Below are positions 1 to 5,568 of a stretch of DNA of 13,107 nucleotides, piece after piece (the first letter of the stretch is position 1; each line of letters opens with the position of its first letter). The position numbers were made by a program, and so were the translations under genes. Source of the stretch: Chloroflexota bacterium (lineage in GTDB: Bacteria > Chloroflexota > Limnocylindria > Limnocylindrales > CSP1-4). The notes under the pieces are model-generated. The model was not told where the DNA came from, searched no databases, and was given only the letters and a program-made list of their open reading frames with translations. The stretch lies in NCBI GenBank assembly GCA_021785115.1, contig JAJYGO010000147.1, positions 1 through 13,107 on the forward strand, in the 5' to 3' direction.

Positions 1-100
1 CGGGCGGCCGGAGGGCGGGGCCCGGGCGGAGGACGCGGAACCGGAGGGCCCGGCGGCCGAGCGGGGGCCGGCGGGGGCGGTGAGGGACGGCCACTGCCTC

Positions 101-129
101 CGCTGTTGCCCACGGGGTGGGCAACAGCG
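101..129. repeat. Perfect 13-bp palindrome with 3-nt loop, built from element termini
   Basis: CGCTGTTGCCCAC (101-113) and its exact reverse complement (117-129) flank a GGG loop. Each arm resembles a terminal motif of the 166-bp element (CGCTATTGCACAC) with 11 of 13 identities. In RNA this would be a very stable hairpin. It could end transcription of a plus-strand gene from outside the window or of the 334-1107 gene, but no T-run follows on either strand. Confidence 0.75.
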
Positions 130-268
130 ACTCGGCATGGGAGCCGGCGGAGTCGACGTGCGGAACGTCGCCGGTCCCGAGGCTGAGGAACACCTGGCGT
201 GCAATGTATGCGTCGGCGGGCGCAGACGGCGCGCCGTTCGGCTGACGAACGCCCCGCGTGCGATAGCG
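101..268. repeat. Degenerate copy of the 166-bp inverted-repeat element
   Basis: The left end (101-121) agrees with the left end of the copy at 9862 at 17 of 21 positions by eye. The right end GCGTGCGATAGCG (256-268) agrees with the right end of the 289-454 copy at 11 of 13. The total is 168 bp against 166 bp for the two clear copies. The interior aligns poorly, so this is either an old decayed copy or two separate end fragments that happen to lie at the right distance. Confidence 0.4.
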
Positions 269-288
269 GCCCCCGCGGGCCCAGGACA

Positions 289-454
289 AGCTGATGCACA
301 CCAGCCGGGCCGTACGCGCCGGCGGCACATCCATCACCCGGTCCCGCGGACCGTCTCACCCGGTTTCTCCGCACGAGCCGGGGCGGAACGCGGCCGCCTG
401 ACGCGCTCGGGCGTGCCCAGCGGCCGCGTAGGGCTGCCCTGGTGTGCAATAGCG
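289..454. mobile_element. 166-bp inverted-repeat (MITE-like) element, copy 1
   Basis: The first 28 bases (AGCTGATGCACAC... to ...TACG) and the reverse complement of the last 28 (CGCTATTGCACAC... to ...TACG) form an imperfect terminal inverted repeat. A second copy at 9862-10027 is also exactly 166 bp and aligns without gaps, with the best blocks at both ends and around CCGCACGA in the middle (369-376 here). The element is too short to code a transposase. I see no clear target-site duplication. Its right end overlaps the 3' end of the helix-turn-helix/nuclease gene. Confidence 0.75.
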
Positions 455-1107
455 ACGAACGACAGCGCGTGGATCGGCCCGGCCGGCTCGCGCAGCCAGC
501 TCGGCATCGCGCGACCGGGCGACGGGAACGCGGTGGCGAGCAGGTCGGCGTGCCGACGCACCCGGCGCCGGTTCGCGTCCGTTCCCTCGACGATCACCCA
601 CGTCGACACGGTCTGCGCGGCCCATCCGCGACCGCGCGCGATGGTCGGCGCCAGCCGTCTGCGCTGGTCCATGGTGCGGAGCAGATCCTGCAGGTCGAGG
701 ACACGGGTCTTCACCTCCACCACGAGCACCGACCGGGTCTCGGCATGCCAGCCCAGCACGTCGATCGACCCGCGCTCGCCATAGACGGAGAACGACGCTT
801 CCGCGACCACGGTCCAGCCCGGTGCGCGGGAGAGGCGGCGGATCACCTCCTGCTGCAGCGCGGCGTGGCGAGCGTCGAGCAGACGGTCCAGTTGTCCGCC
901 GCGCCAGCGGAGCTCCACGTCGACATGGGCGTCGAGCGCTGCGGCGACCGACGTGACCGCCTCGAGCGAGACGGACCGCGCATGGCCACGCTCCAGGCGC
1001 GATATCGTGCCTCGCGAGACGCGGGCCGCCATCGCCACGTCCCGTTGCGTGCGGCGGGCGCGGACGCGCAGCTCACGCAGGCCGGCCCCGAGCCGCTGTC
1101 CGTCCAT
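334..1107 (-). CDS. Xre-type HTH protein fused to a PD-(D/E)XK-like nuclease domain
   Basis: The product has 257 residues. Residues 5-62 form an Xre/Cro-type helix-turn-helix, with RRTQRDVAMAARVSRGTISR as helices 2-3. Residues 85-155 look like a restriction-endonuclease fold: Glu103, GERGSID (Asp116), then VLVVEVKT giving the E-x-K pair Glu131/Lys133. I recall a common high-GC Gram-positive family of this architecture with no settled function; roles in regulation or defence are inference. Conserved-looking sequence ends near WLREP...HALSF (204-217). The last 40 residues are encoded by the inverted-repeat element at 289-454 and are probably not native. The ATG at 1107 sits just before the HTH; no clear ribosome binding site or TANNNT box precedes it. 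It lies 142 bp downstream of thrB on the same strand. Confidence 0.8.
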   Translation of the reverse strand: MDGQRLGAGLRELRVRARRTQRDVAMAARVSRGTISRLERGHARSVSLEAVTSVAAALDAHVDVELRWRGGQLDRLLDARHAALQQEVIRRLSRAPGWTVVAEASFSVYGERGSIDVLGWHAETRSVLVVEVKTRVLDLQDLLRTMDQRRRLAPTIARGRGWAAQTVSTWVIVEGTDANRRRVRRHADLLATAFPSPGRAMPSWLREPAGPIHALSFVAIAHQGSPTRPLGTPERVRRPRSAPARAEKPGETVRGTG

Positions 1108-1249
1108 CCGCGAAGGATGCCGACGCGCTCTTCACCCGCGATCGACGCGCGCTTTCGCGCGACCCGGCGCACTCTCACGGCCCCGCGAGACGCGGGCCGC
1201 ACCGAGGCACGAGCACCGCGCGGCGCGGTTGCCGGTGGGAGTCCTCGGG

Positions 1250-2497
1250 CTACCCGACCTCCACCACGAGCGGGCCGGCGTTGCGCAGCGCGACCGGGCG
1301 CACGCGGCCCGGCAGGTCGTGATCGGCCGCGATCGCTGCCATCGCGTCCCCGACGGCCTCCAGCAGCCGCTCGTCGTCCGCGAAGGCGATCACGCTCGAC
1401 CCGGCGCCCGAGAGGCACGCCCCGAGCGCCCCCGCCTCGCGCGCCGCCGCCACGAGCAGCGGCAGCTCCGGGTAGACGATCGCCCGGTAGGGCTCGTGGA
1501 GCCGGTCCTCGGTAGCCTCGCGCAGCAGCGCGTACCGGCCGCTGGTGATCGCGGCGACCGCCAGCGCGGCGCGGCCGACGTTGAAGACGGCATCCCGGTG
1601 CGGCACCTCGCGCGGGATCGCGGCCCGCATCGCCATGGTGGCCAGCGTCCGATCCGGGACGAAGAGGACCGCTCGGAGCCGGCCCGGCACGTCGAAGCGC
1701 ACGACGTCGGGGCGTCCGCCGGACATGGCGACGACCACGAACCCGCCCAGCAGGGCGGCCGAGGCGTTGTCCGGGTGCCCCTCCAGGTCGCACGCCAGCT
1801 CGAGCTGCCGGCGCTCGTCCAGTCGCCCGCCGGTCAGCGCGTCGGCGGCCACGAGGCCCGCCACCGTCGCCGCTGCCGACGACCCGAGCCCGCGCGCCAG
1901 CGGGATCCGGTTGTGCATGTGCACGCGCCACCCGATCCCGGCCGGGACCTCACCGAGAGCCCACCGGATGCCCAGCTCCAGCGCGACGACAAACCGGTTG
2001 TGCCGGTCCGCCGCAAGGTGCCCCTCCCCCTCGCCCTCGACCGTGAGCTCGACGATCGGCTCGGTCAGCACCTCGACGCTGACGCGGTTGGCCAGGTCGA
2101 GCGCCATGGCGAGCACGTCGTACCCTGCGCCGAGGTTGGCCGTGGAGGCGGGCACGTCGACGACGACACGGCGATGGACAAAGCCCGGGAACGGCGGCTC
2201 CTGGGGGAGGACCTCCGGCCTTGCGCGGACGGCACGGGTGCCGGGGACTTCGGCCCCGGCGTCGGGCACCGGGCCGACCTCGGCGGTCGAGGCATCGACC
2301 GACGCGCCTTCGGCCCCGGAGTCAAGCCCGGCGGCGTCAGCCGATGGATTCTCGGCGGCGGGCAGGGCGCTCTCGGCGGCGGGTGCGGCACTCTCGGCGG
2401 CGGGCAGGGCGCTCTCGGCGGCGGGTGCGGCGGGCACCGTGCCGTCCGCAGCCGCCCGGGCGTCGACCGACCGCTCGCGGCGGCGTCGCGCGCTCAC
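1250..2497 (-). CDS. thrB: Homoserine kinase with long low-complexity N-terminal extension
   Basis: This is a GHMP-family kinase that phosphorylates homoserine with ATP to O-phosphohomoserine, the substrate of threonine synthase. Family signatures seen are [13 protein letters not shown] (115-127), the ATP loop [13 protein letters not shown] (198-210), EGHPDN (239-244) and the C-terminal LSGAGSSV (362-369). The family is usually about 300 residues; this protein is 415. The excess is an Ala/Pro/Glu-rich stretch over residues 1-108 that includes 7-residue repeats of the type SALPAAE. The GTG start at 2497 overlaps the thrC stop as GTGA, which favours translational coupling and this long form. 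I found no obvious alternative start just before the kinase core. It is the last gene of hom-thrC-thrB; the enzyme should be cytoplasmic. Confidence 0.95.
   Translation of the reverse strand: MSARRRRERSVDARAAADGTVPAAPAAESALPAAESAAPAAESALPAAENPSADAAGLDSGAEGASVDASTAEVGPVPDAGAEVPGTRAVRARPEVLPQEPPFPGFVHRRVVVDVPASTANLGAGYDVLAMALDLANRVSVEVLTEPIVELTVEGEGEGHLAADRHNRFVVALELGIRWALGEVPAGIGWRVHMHNRIPLARGLGSSAAATVAGLVAADALTGGRLDERRQLELACDLEGHPDNASAALLGGFVVVAMSGGRPDVVRFDVPGRLRAVLFVPDRTLATMAMRAAIPREVPHRDAVFNVGRAALAVAAITSGRYALLREATEDRLHEPYRAIVYPELPLLVAAAREAGALGACLSGAGSSVIAFADDERLLEAVGDAMAAIAADHDLPGRVRPVALRNAGPLVVEVG
2351..2434 (-). repeat. Four 21-bp tandem units inside thrB
   Basis: Units start at 2351, 2372, 2393 and 2414, each beginning CTCGGCGGCGGG on the plus strand, and they alternate between two variants. 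The last is incomplete. On the coding strand each unit adds seven residues (SALPAAE or SAAPAAE), so unit gain or loss keeps the frame. Confidence 0.9.
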
Positions 2498-3612
2498 CAG
2501 CCCAGCGCCTCCGTGACGCCCTCGACCGTCGGCGGCGCCGTCACGCCTGCGAGCACGTTCCGCCGGGCCGTGTCCGGGTCCTTGAGCCCGTGGCCCGTCA
2601 GGACGCAGACGATCGTCCCGCCCGGGTCGATCGCCCCCTCGGCCGCGAGCTTTCGCACGCCGGCCACGGAGGCGGCGCTCGCCGGCTCGCAGAAGACGCC
2701 CTCGTACCGTGCCAGGTCCCGGTACGCGTCGAGGATCTCGTCATCGGTCACGGCCTCGATCCGGCCGCCCGACTCGTCGCGGGCCCGCACCGCCTTCTGC
2801 CAGCTCGCCGGGTTCCCGATGCGGATCGCGGTCGCCACCGTCTCGGGGTTCTCCACCGGGTGCCCGAGCACGATCGGCGCCGCGCCGGCGGCCTGGAACC
2901 CGAGCATGATCGGCCGCGTCTCTACCAGGCCGGCGTCGCGGTACTCGGTGAAGCCCGCCCAGTAGGCGCTGATGTTGCCGGCGTTGCCGACCGGGATCGC
3001 CAGGTAGTCGGGCGCCCCGCCCAGGTCGTCGCAGACCTCGAACGCCGCCGTCTTCTGCCCCTCCAGCCGGTACGGGTTCACCGAGTTGACCAGGGTGACG
3101 GGGTGGCCGGTCTGCTCGCCCGAGGCCGCCAGCTCGCGCACCACGCGCAGCGCGTCGTCGAAGTTGCCGTCCACGGCAACCACCCGCGCGCCCGCCACCT
3201 GCGCCTGGAGCAGCTTCCCGGCCGCGATCCGGCCGGCCGGCAGGACCACGATCACCTCGAGGCCGGCGCTCGCCCCGTACGCCGCGGCCGAGGCCGAGGT
3301 GTTGCCGGTGGAGGCGCAGATGACCGCCTTCGCGCCCTCCTCCAGCGCCTTGGCGACGGCGACGACCATCCCCCGATCCTTGAACGAGCCGGTGGGGTTC
3401 ATCCCCTCGAACTTCAGGTACAGCTCGGGGCAGCCGATGGCGCGCCCGAGCGTGCGCGCGTGCACGAGCGGCGTGAAGCCCTCGCCGAGCGAGAGCGGGG
3501 GCGTGCCCGGGCCGACCGGCAGGAACCCCGCGTACCGATGGAGCAGTCGCGGGCGGGCGCCCGTGGTGGCCTGCTGCTGCCGAAGGTGCCGCAGCACCTC
3601 GCTCATGCGCAT
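2494..3612 (-). CDS. thrC: Threonine synthase
   Basis: This is a PLP enzyme of fold type II that converts O-phosphohomoserine to threonine and phosphate in the cytoplasm. It has 372 residues, typical of the short class. The PLP lysine lies in [11 protein letters not shown] (Lys78). [14 protein letters not shown] matches the loop that holds the substrate carboxylate, and IPVGNAGN resembles the phosphate-binding loop. The C-terminal half contains [10 protein letters not shown] and [11 protein letters not shown], usual for this family. The start is ATG at 3612, with a second in-frame ATG at 3606; GAGGG lies just upstream, inside the end of hom. The gene begins 4 bases after the hom stop and its own stop overlaps the thrB start, so the three genes are probably one transcript. 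Confidence 0.97.
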   Translation of the reverse strand: MRMSEVLRHLRQQQATTGARPRLLHRYAGFLPVGPGTPPLSLGEGFTPLVHARTLGRAIGCPELYLKFEGMNPTGSFKDRGMVVAVAKALEEGAKAVICASTGNTSASAAAYGASAGLEVIVVLPAGRIAAGKLLQAQVAGARVVAVDGNFDDALRVVRELAASGEQTGHPVTLVNSVNPYRLEGQKTAAFEVCDDLGGAPDYLAIPVGNAGNISAYWAGFTEYRDAGLVETRPIMLGFQAAGAAPIVLGHPVENPETVATAIRIGNPASWQKAVRARDESGGRIEAVTDDEILDAYRDLARYEGVFCEPASAASVAGVRKLAAEGAIDPGGTIVCVLTGHGLKDPDTARRNVLAGVTAPPTVEGVTEALGW

Positions 3613-3616
3613 CCGC

Positions 3617-5065
3617 TCAGCCCTCGTCCAGGACCGGGAGCACGCTGGCGCCGGCTCCGGTGCCCGCCAGGTGGACCCGGAGGCCGTCCAGCGCGACCGG
3701 CCCCGCCAGCCGCGCCTCGCCGCCGGGGGTCGTGACCAGCCATCGTCTCGGCTCGGCCATGCCGTCCGTCAGCCGGTCCGCCGCAAGCGACCCGGCCGCG
3801 GGAAGCCCCGCCCACGTCGACCCTTCGCCCCGCGCGACCGCGAGCAGGTCGCCCAGGATGGCGCTGCTGGTCGGCCCGCCGCCCGCCCCCTGGCCGACGA
3901 GCGCGACGCGGCCCACCGGGTCGCCGTCGATCTCGATCCGGTTCTCCGCCCAGTCGGTGCGGGCCAGCGCGCTCTCCGACGGGACCGCCACCGGGAGCAC
4001 CCAGGCCGTCACGGCGTCGCCGGCGCGGGCCGTCCGCGCCACGAGCCTGACCGTGAAGCCGAGCCGACCGGCTGCCTCGATCTGCGCCGCCGTCACGCCG
4101 GTGATGCCGGGGAGGCCGTCGCTCGGGGGGCGGGTGCCGGCACTGCCCCGGCTGTCGCCCGGGGGGCGAGTGCCGGCACTGCCCGGGCTGCCACCCGTGG
4201 GGCGGGTGCCGGCACTGCCCGGGCTGCCACCCATGGGGTGCGTGCCGGCAGCGCCCCGGCTGTCGCCCGGGGGGCGAGTGCCGGATCCCCCGGCTCGCCC
4301 GGCTGCGGCCGCGCGCCCGCCGCCGTCCGTCTCGAACGCCGGGAGCGCCCGCCGGATCGCCGTCACGTCGGGCCAGGCGCCGAACGCCAGCCGGGCCAGG
4401 ATCGCCAGCTTGTCGGCCGCATCCCGTCCCTCGACGTCCGCGCTCGGGTCGGCCTCCAGGTAGCCCAGCTCCTTCGCCCGCGCGATCGCCCCGTCGTACG
4501 AGCCGCCCTCCTGCGCGAGCGAGGTGAGGACGTAGTTCGTGGAGCCGTTGACGATGCCGCGCACCGCGTCGATCCGGTTCGCGGCCAGGTCCGCGGCCAG
4601 GGTGGCGAGGACCGGGATCGCGCCGCCGACCGCGGCCTCGAAGCGCAGCGCCACGCCACGCTCGCGGGCACGGCATTCCAGCTCGGCGCCCCGCCGCGAC
4701 AGCAGCGCCTTGTTCGCCGTGACGACCGCGTGCCCGGCGTCGAGCGCCGCCGCCACCAGCCGCCCGGCCCCTTCGACGCCGCCGATCAGCTCGACCACGG
4801 CGTCCACGTCGGGACGGCCGATCAGCCGGGCGCCGTCGTCCGTGCGGTCCACGCCGTCGAGCGGCAGCCCCTCGAACCGGGCCGGGTCGCGGTCCGCCAC
4901 GGCCACGAGCCGGAGCCCGCGCCCGCCCGAGCCGTCCGCCAGCCGGGTGTCGCCGGCCAGCAGGCCACGCGCCACCTCGCGCCCGACGGTCCCGAGACCG
5001 AGGAGCGCGACGCGGAGCGGGGCTGCCGTGGCGTGGGGGTCGGTGGCCGTGGATGGCGCGGTCAT
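3617..5065 (-). CDS. hom: Homoserine dehydrogenase with internal repeat insertion
   Basis: The enzyme reduces aspartate semialdehyde to homoserine with NAD(P)H. Residues 17-28 carry the Rossmann motif GLGTVG (23-28). Later come TANKALLS (Lys119), NGSTNYVLT (173-181) and [16 protein letters not shown] with the catalytic-type Asp215 and Lys219. [12 protein letters not shown] marks the end of the catalytic domain. Between residues 247 and 318 sits a Gly/Arg/Pro/Ser-rich insert containing 12-residue repeats (type [12 protein letters not shown]) not expected in the family; conserved sequence resumes with [17 protein letters not shown]. After the core only about 60 residues remain and I see no clear ACT domain, which would normally mediate threonine feedback. 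The ATG at 5065 is supported by a -10 box exactly 7 bases upstream, implying a leaderless transcript. It is the first gene of the threonine operon. Confidence 0.95.
   Translation of the reverse strand: MTAPSTATDPHATAAPLRVALLGLGTVGREVARGLLAGDTRLADGSGGRGLRLVAVADRDPARFEGLPLDGVDRTDDGARLIGRPDVDAVVELIGGVEGAGRLVAAALDAGHAVVTANKALLSRRGAELECRARERGVALRFEAAVGGAIPVLATLAADLAANRIDAVRGIVNGSTNYVLTSLAQEGGSYDGAIARAKELGYLEADPSADVEGRDAADKLAILARLAFGAWPDVTAIRRALPAFETDGGGRAAAAGRAGGSGTRPPGDSRGAAGTHPMGGSPGSAGTRPTGGSPGSAGTRPPGDSRGSAGTRPPSDGLPGITGVTAAQIEAAGRLGFTVRLVARTARAGDAVTAWVLPVAVPSESALARTDWAENRIEIDGDPVGRVALVGQGAGGGPTSSAILGDLLAVARGEGSTWAGLPAAGSLAADRLTDGMAEPRRWLVTTPGGEARLAGPVALDGLRVHLAGTGAGASVLPVLDEG
4115..4282 (-). 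repeat. 36-bp tandem repeat (4.7 units) inside hom
   Basis: On the coding strand residues 262-317 divide into four 12-residue units and a fifth partial one: [56 protein letters not shown]. The nucleotide repeat (GGGTGCCGGCACTGCCC core on the plus strand) is well kept, so it expanded recently and in frame. Confidence 0.93.
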
Positions 5066-5072
5066 CGCCGGG

Positions 5073-5100
5073 ATTGTACCGGCATGCCCCGCATCAGAAA
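5073..5100 (-). promoter_or_regulatory. Leaderless promoter of hom-thrC-thrB
   Basis: On the minus strand TACAAT (5078-5073) lies 7 bases before the hom ATG, with TTTCTG (5100-5095) 16 bases upstream as a weak -35. Transcription would then start at or next to the A of the ATG. The -10 match is strong; the -35 is poor. Confidence 0.65.
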
Positions 5101-5106
5101 CCGCGA

Positions 5107-5128
5107 GACCGCCGGCGTGCCGGCGGTC
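5107..5128 (-). terminator. Terminator-like hairpin after the micro-ORF unit
   Basis: GACCGCCGG and CCGGCGGTC form a perfect 9-bp stem with a 4-nt loop. It lies 46-67 bases past the stop at 5174 and just upstream of the hom promoter, where a transcript from the riboswitch unit should end. There is no proper U-tract on the minus strand (TCTCGCGGTTTC follows), so it is a GC-only or factor-assisted candidate. Confidence 0.5.
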
Positions 5129-5142
5129 CCTTGGTGAGTGCC

Positions 5143-5162
5143 ACGCGGCGACGACGCCGCGT
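5143..5162 (-). terminator. Second hairpin between micro-ORF 2 and hom
   Basis: ACGCGGCG, loop ACGA, CGCCGCGT form a perfect 8-bp stem 12 bases past the micro-ORF 2 stop codon. With the hairpin at 5107-5128 it makes a tandem terminator-like block. No U-run is present. Confidence 0.45.
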
Positions 5163-5173
5163 CCCCATGCTCG

Positions 5174-5272
5174 CTACCAGCGGTGGCCCGCCTCGAGGAC
5201 GAGGGCGGAGCTGCCGATCGCCGCGAGCGCGAGAAGGATGCGGAACGTCGCCAGTCGGAAGTTGCGCTTCAT
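5174..5272 (-). CDS. Micro-ORF 2: 32-residue putative single-span membrane peptide
   Basis: The ATG at 5272 opens a 32-residue frame ending TAG at 5174. It begins MKRNFRLATFR, a basic N-terminus, followed by a hydrophobic run ILLALAAIGSSALVLEAG and a short tail HRW. That pattern suits a small inner-membrane peptide with positive residues inside. It lies 22 bases after the stop of micro-ORF 1, in another frame, downstream of the cyclic di-GMP riboswitch. The upstream GGTGGTG is only a weak ribosome site, so translation may depend on coupling to micro-ORF 1. I do not recognise the family. Non-random amino-acid order and position support it; no homology evidence was available. Confidence 0.6.
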   Translation of the reverse strand: MKRNFRLATFRILLALAAIGSSALVLEAGHRW

Positions 5273-5294
5273 GTTCACCACCGCACCCTGGCGC

Positions 5295-5360
5295 TCAGAA
5301 CCGTTCCACGGCGGCCTGCGCCGCCGTGGCGAGCATGAAGTGCGCCAGGTTCGCCTTCAT
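5295..5360 (-). CDS. Micro-ORF 1: 21-residue peptide directly behind a c-di-GMP riboswitch
   Basis: The ATG at 5360 follows a strong Shine-Dalgarno (GGAGGGG, 5370-5364) and opens a 21-residue frame, MKANLAHFMLATA then AQAAVERF, ending TGA at 5295. It starts 25 bases after the riboswitch aptamer. It may be a real small protein, mildly hydrophobic in its middle, or a leader peptide whose translation controls micro-ORF 2, because a 10-bp hairpin sits within its codons (5306-5329). I do not recognise it. The ribosome site and the riboswitch are the main evidence. Confidence 0.6.
   Translation of the reverse strand: MKANLAHFMLATAAQAAVERF
5306..5329 (-). other. Perfect 10-bp hairpin inside micro-ORF 1
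   Basis: CCACGGCGGC and GCCGCCGTGG pair perfectly around a 4-nt loop. In the transcript it forms between the two start codons, so it could pause or end transcription, or shield micro-ORF 2. No U-tract follows. Part of the symmetry could be by-product of the Ala-rich coding sequence. Confidence 0.5.
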
Positions 5361-5363
5361 GTT

Positions 5364-5370
5364 CCCCTCC
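5364..5370 (-). promoter_or_regulatory. Strong Shine-Dalgarno for micro-ORF 1
   Basis: GGAGGGG on the minus strand; its GGAGG core ends 5 bases before the ATG at 5360. It stands out in a window where most genes lack any such site, and it points to translational control by the riboswitch just upstream. Confidence 0.8.
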
Positions 5371-5385
5371 AGTCCGGTGCGACGC

Positions 5386-5472
5386 GCCTCCGGCAACCGG
5401 GCGGTCTTCCTCTGCAGGAAGATCCCTGGCTTTGCGTCCCCGTCTCGCGGCGGGTTTGCCCTGGACGGAAGC
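5386..5472 (-). ncRNA. Cyclic di-GMP-I (GEMM-I) riboswitch aptamer
   Basis: Read on the minus strand, the 87-nt segment carries the diagnostic GEMM-I words in order: AGGGCAAACC, a P2 stem CCCG/CGGG capped by a GCGA tetraloop, GGGACGCAAAGCC-type sequence (here GGGGACGCAAAGCC), a P3 stem TCTTCCT/AGGAAGA with loop GCAG, and the closing GGTTGCC. GCTTCC (5472-5467) pairs with GGAGGC (5391-5386) to make P1. In the Vibrio Vc2 RNA the middle G of AGGGC (G20) contacts the ligand; it is G here, arguing for cyclic di-GMP rather than the A20 cGAMP variant. The class senses cyclic di-GMP and often controls motility, adhesion or surface genes. Here the next start codon is micro-ORF 1, with its ribosome site 16 bases past P1, and there is no U-tract terminator, so translational control is the likely mode. 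Confidence 0.93.
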
Positions 5473-5473
5473 T

Positions 5474-5509
5474 GGGTCGGGCAGCGGTCCTCGCTGCCGG
5501 GACCGACCC
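5474..5509 (-). other. Two-tier hairpin in the riboswitch leader
   Basis: GGGTCGG pairs with CCGACCC, and inside it GGCAGCG-type sequence pairs with CGCTGCC around a GTCCT loop. It lies immediately upstream of the aptamer and overlaps the candidate -10 box. It may be a terminator for the DUF5317 transcript or a 5' stabilising stem; no U-tract is seen. Confidence 0.5.
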
Positions 5510-5534
5510 TACGGATGGGGGCGACCCGCAACAA
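5506..5534 (-). promoter_or_regulatory. Candidate promoter of the riboswitch transcript
   Basis: On the minus strand TTGTTG (5534-5529) and TAGGGT (5511-5506) are separated by 17 bases. Transcription would begin near 5499, leaving about 27 bases before P1 of the aptamer. The -10 fits the TANNNT form seen at other genes here. Confidence 0.5.
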
Positions 5535-5568
5535 TGCGACACAGGTACCAGTGGATGCCCTCCGGCAT
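5509..5568 (-). CDS. Possible 19-residue ORF coupled to the DUF5317 gene
   Basis: The ATG at 5568 overlaps the DUF5317 stop as TGATG and opens MPEGIHWYLCRIVAGRPHP, ending TAG at 5509. Stop/start overlap is a usual sign of coupling, and the composition (Trp, His, Tyr, Cys) is unlike the Arg/Pro shadows nearby. Against it, the frame overlaps the candidate riboswitch promoter and is very short. The same frame also reads on upstream, so a shifted C-terminus of the DUF5317 protein is an alternative. Confidence 0.3.
   Translation of the reverse strand: MPEGIHWYLCRIVAGRPHP

Larger units (their letters stand above)
1..333. other. Stretch without a supported gene; hosts inverted-repeat elements
   Basis: Open frames cross this stretch on both strands, but their translations are Arg/Gly/Pro-rich and match no family I recognise, as expected for GC-rich shadow frames. 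In the third forward frame a stop codon lies at 81-83 and the preceding codons spell a Gly/Arg-rich tail, so the end of a plus-strand gene from outside the window cannot be excluded. The rest is occupied by element-like sequence (101-268 and from 289 on). Confidence 0.5.

Noticed and set aside
442..1515. Long plus-strand open frame antisense to the HTH/nuclease gene
   Set aside because: Arg/Ala/Pro-rich translation with no motif, opposite a gene with clear HTH and nuclease signatures; a GC-rich shadow frame.
953..3735. Long plus-strand open frames opposite thrB and thrC
   Set aside because: Antisense to genes with full catalytic motifs; translations are Arg/His-rich without domains.
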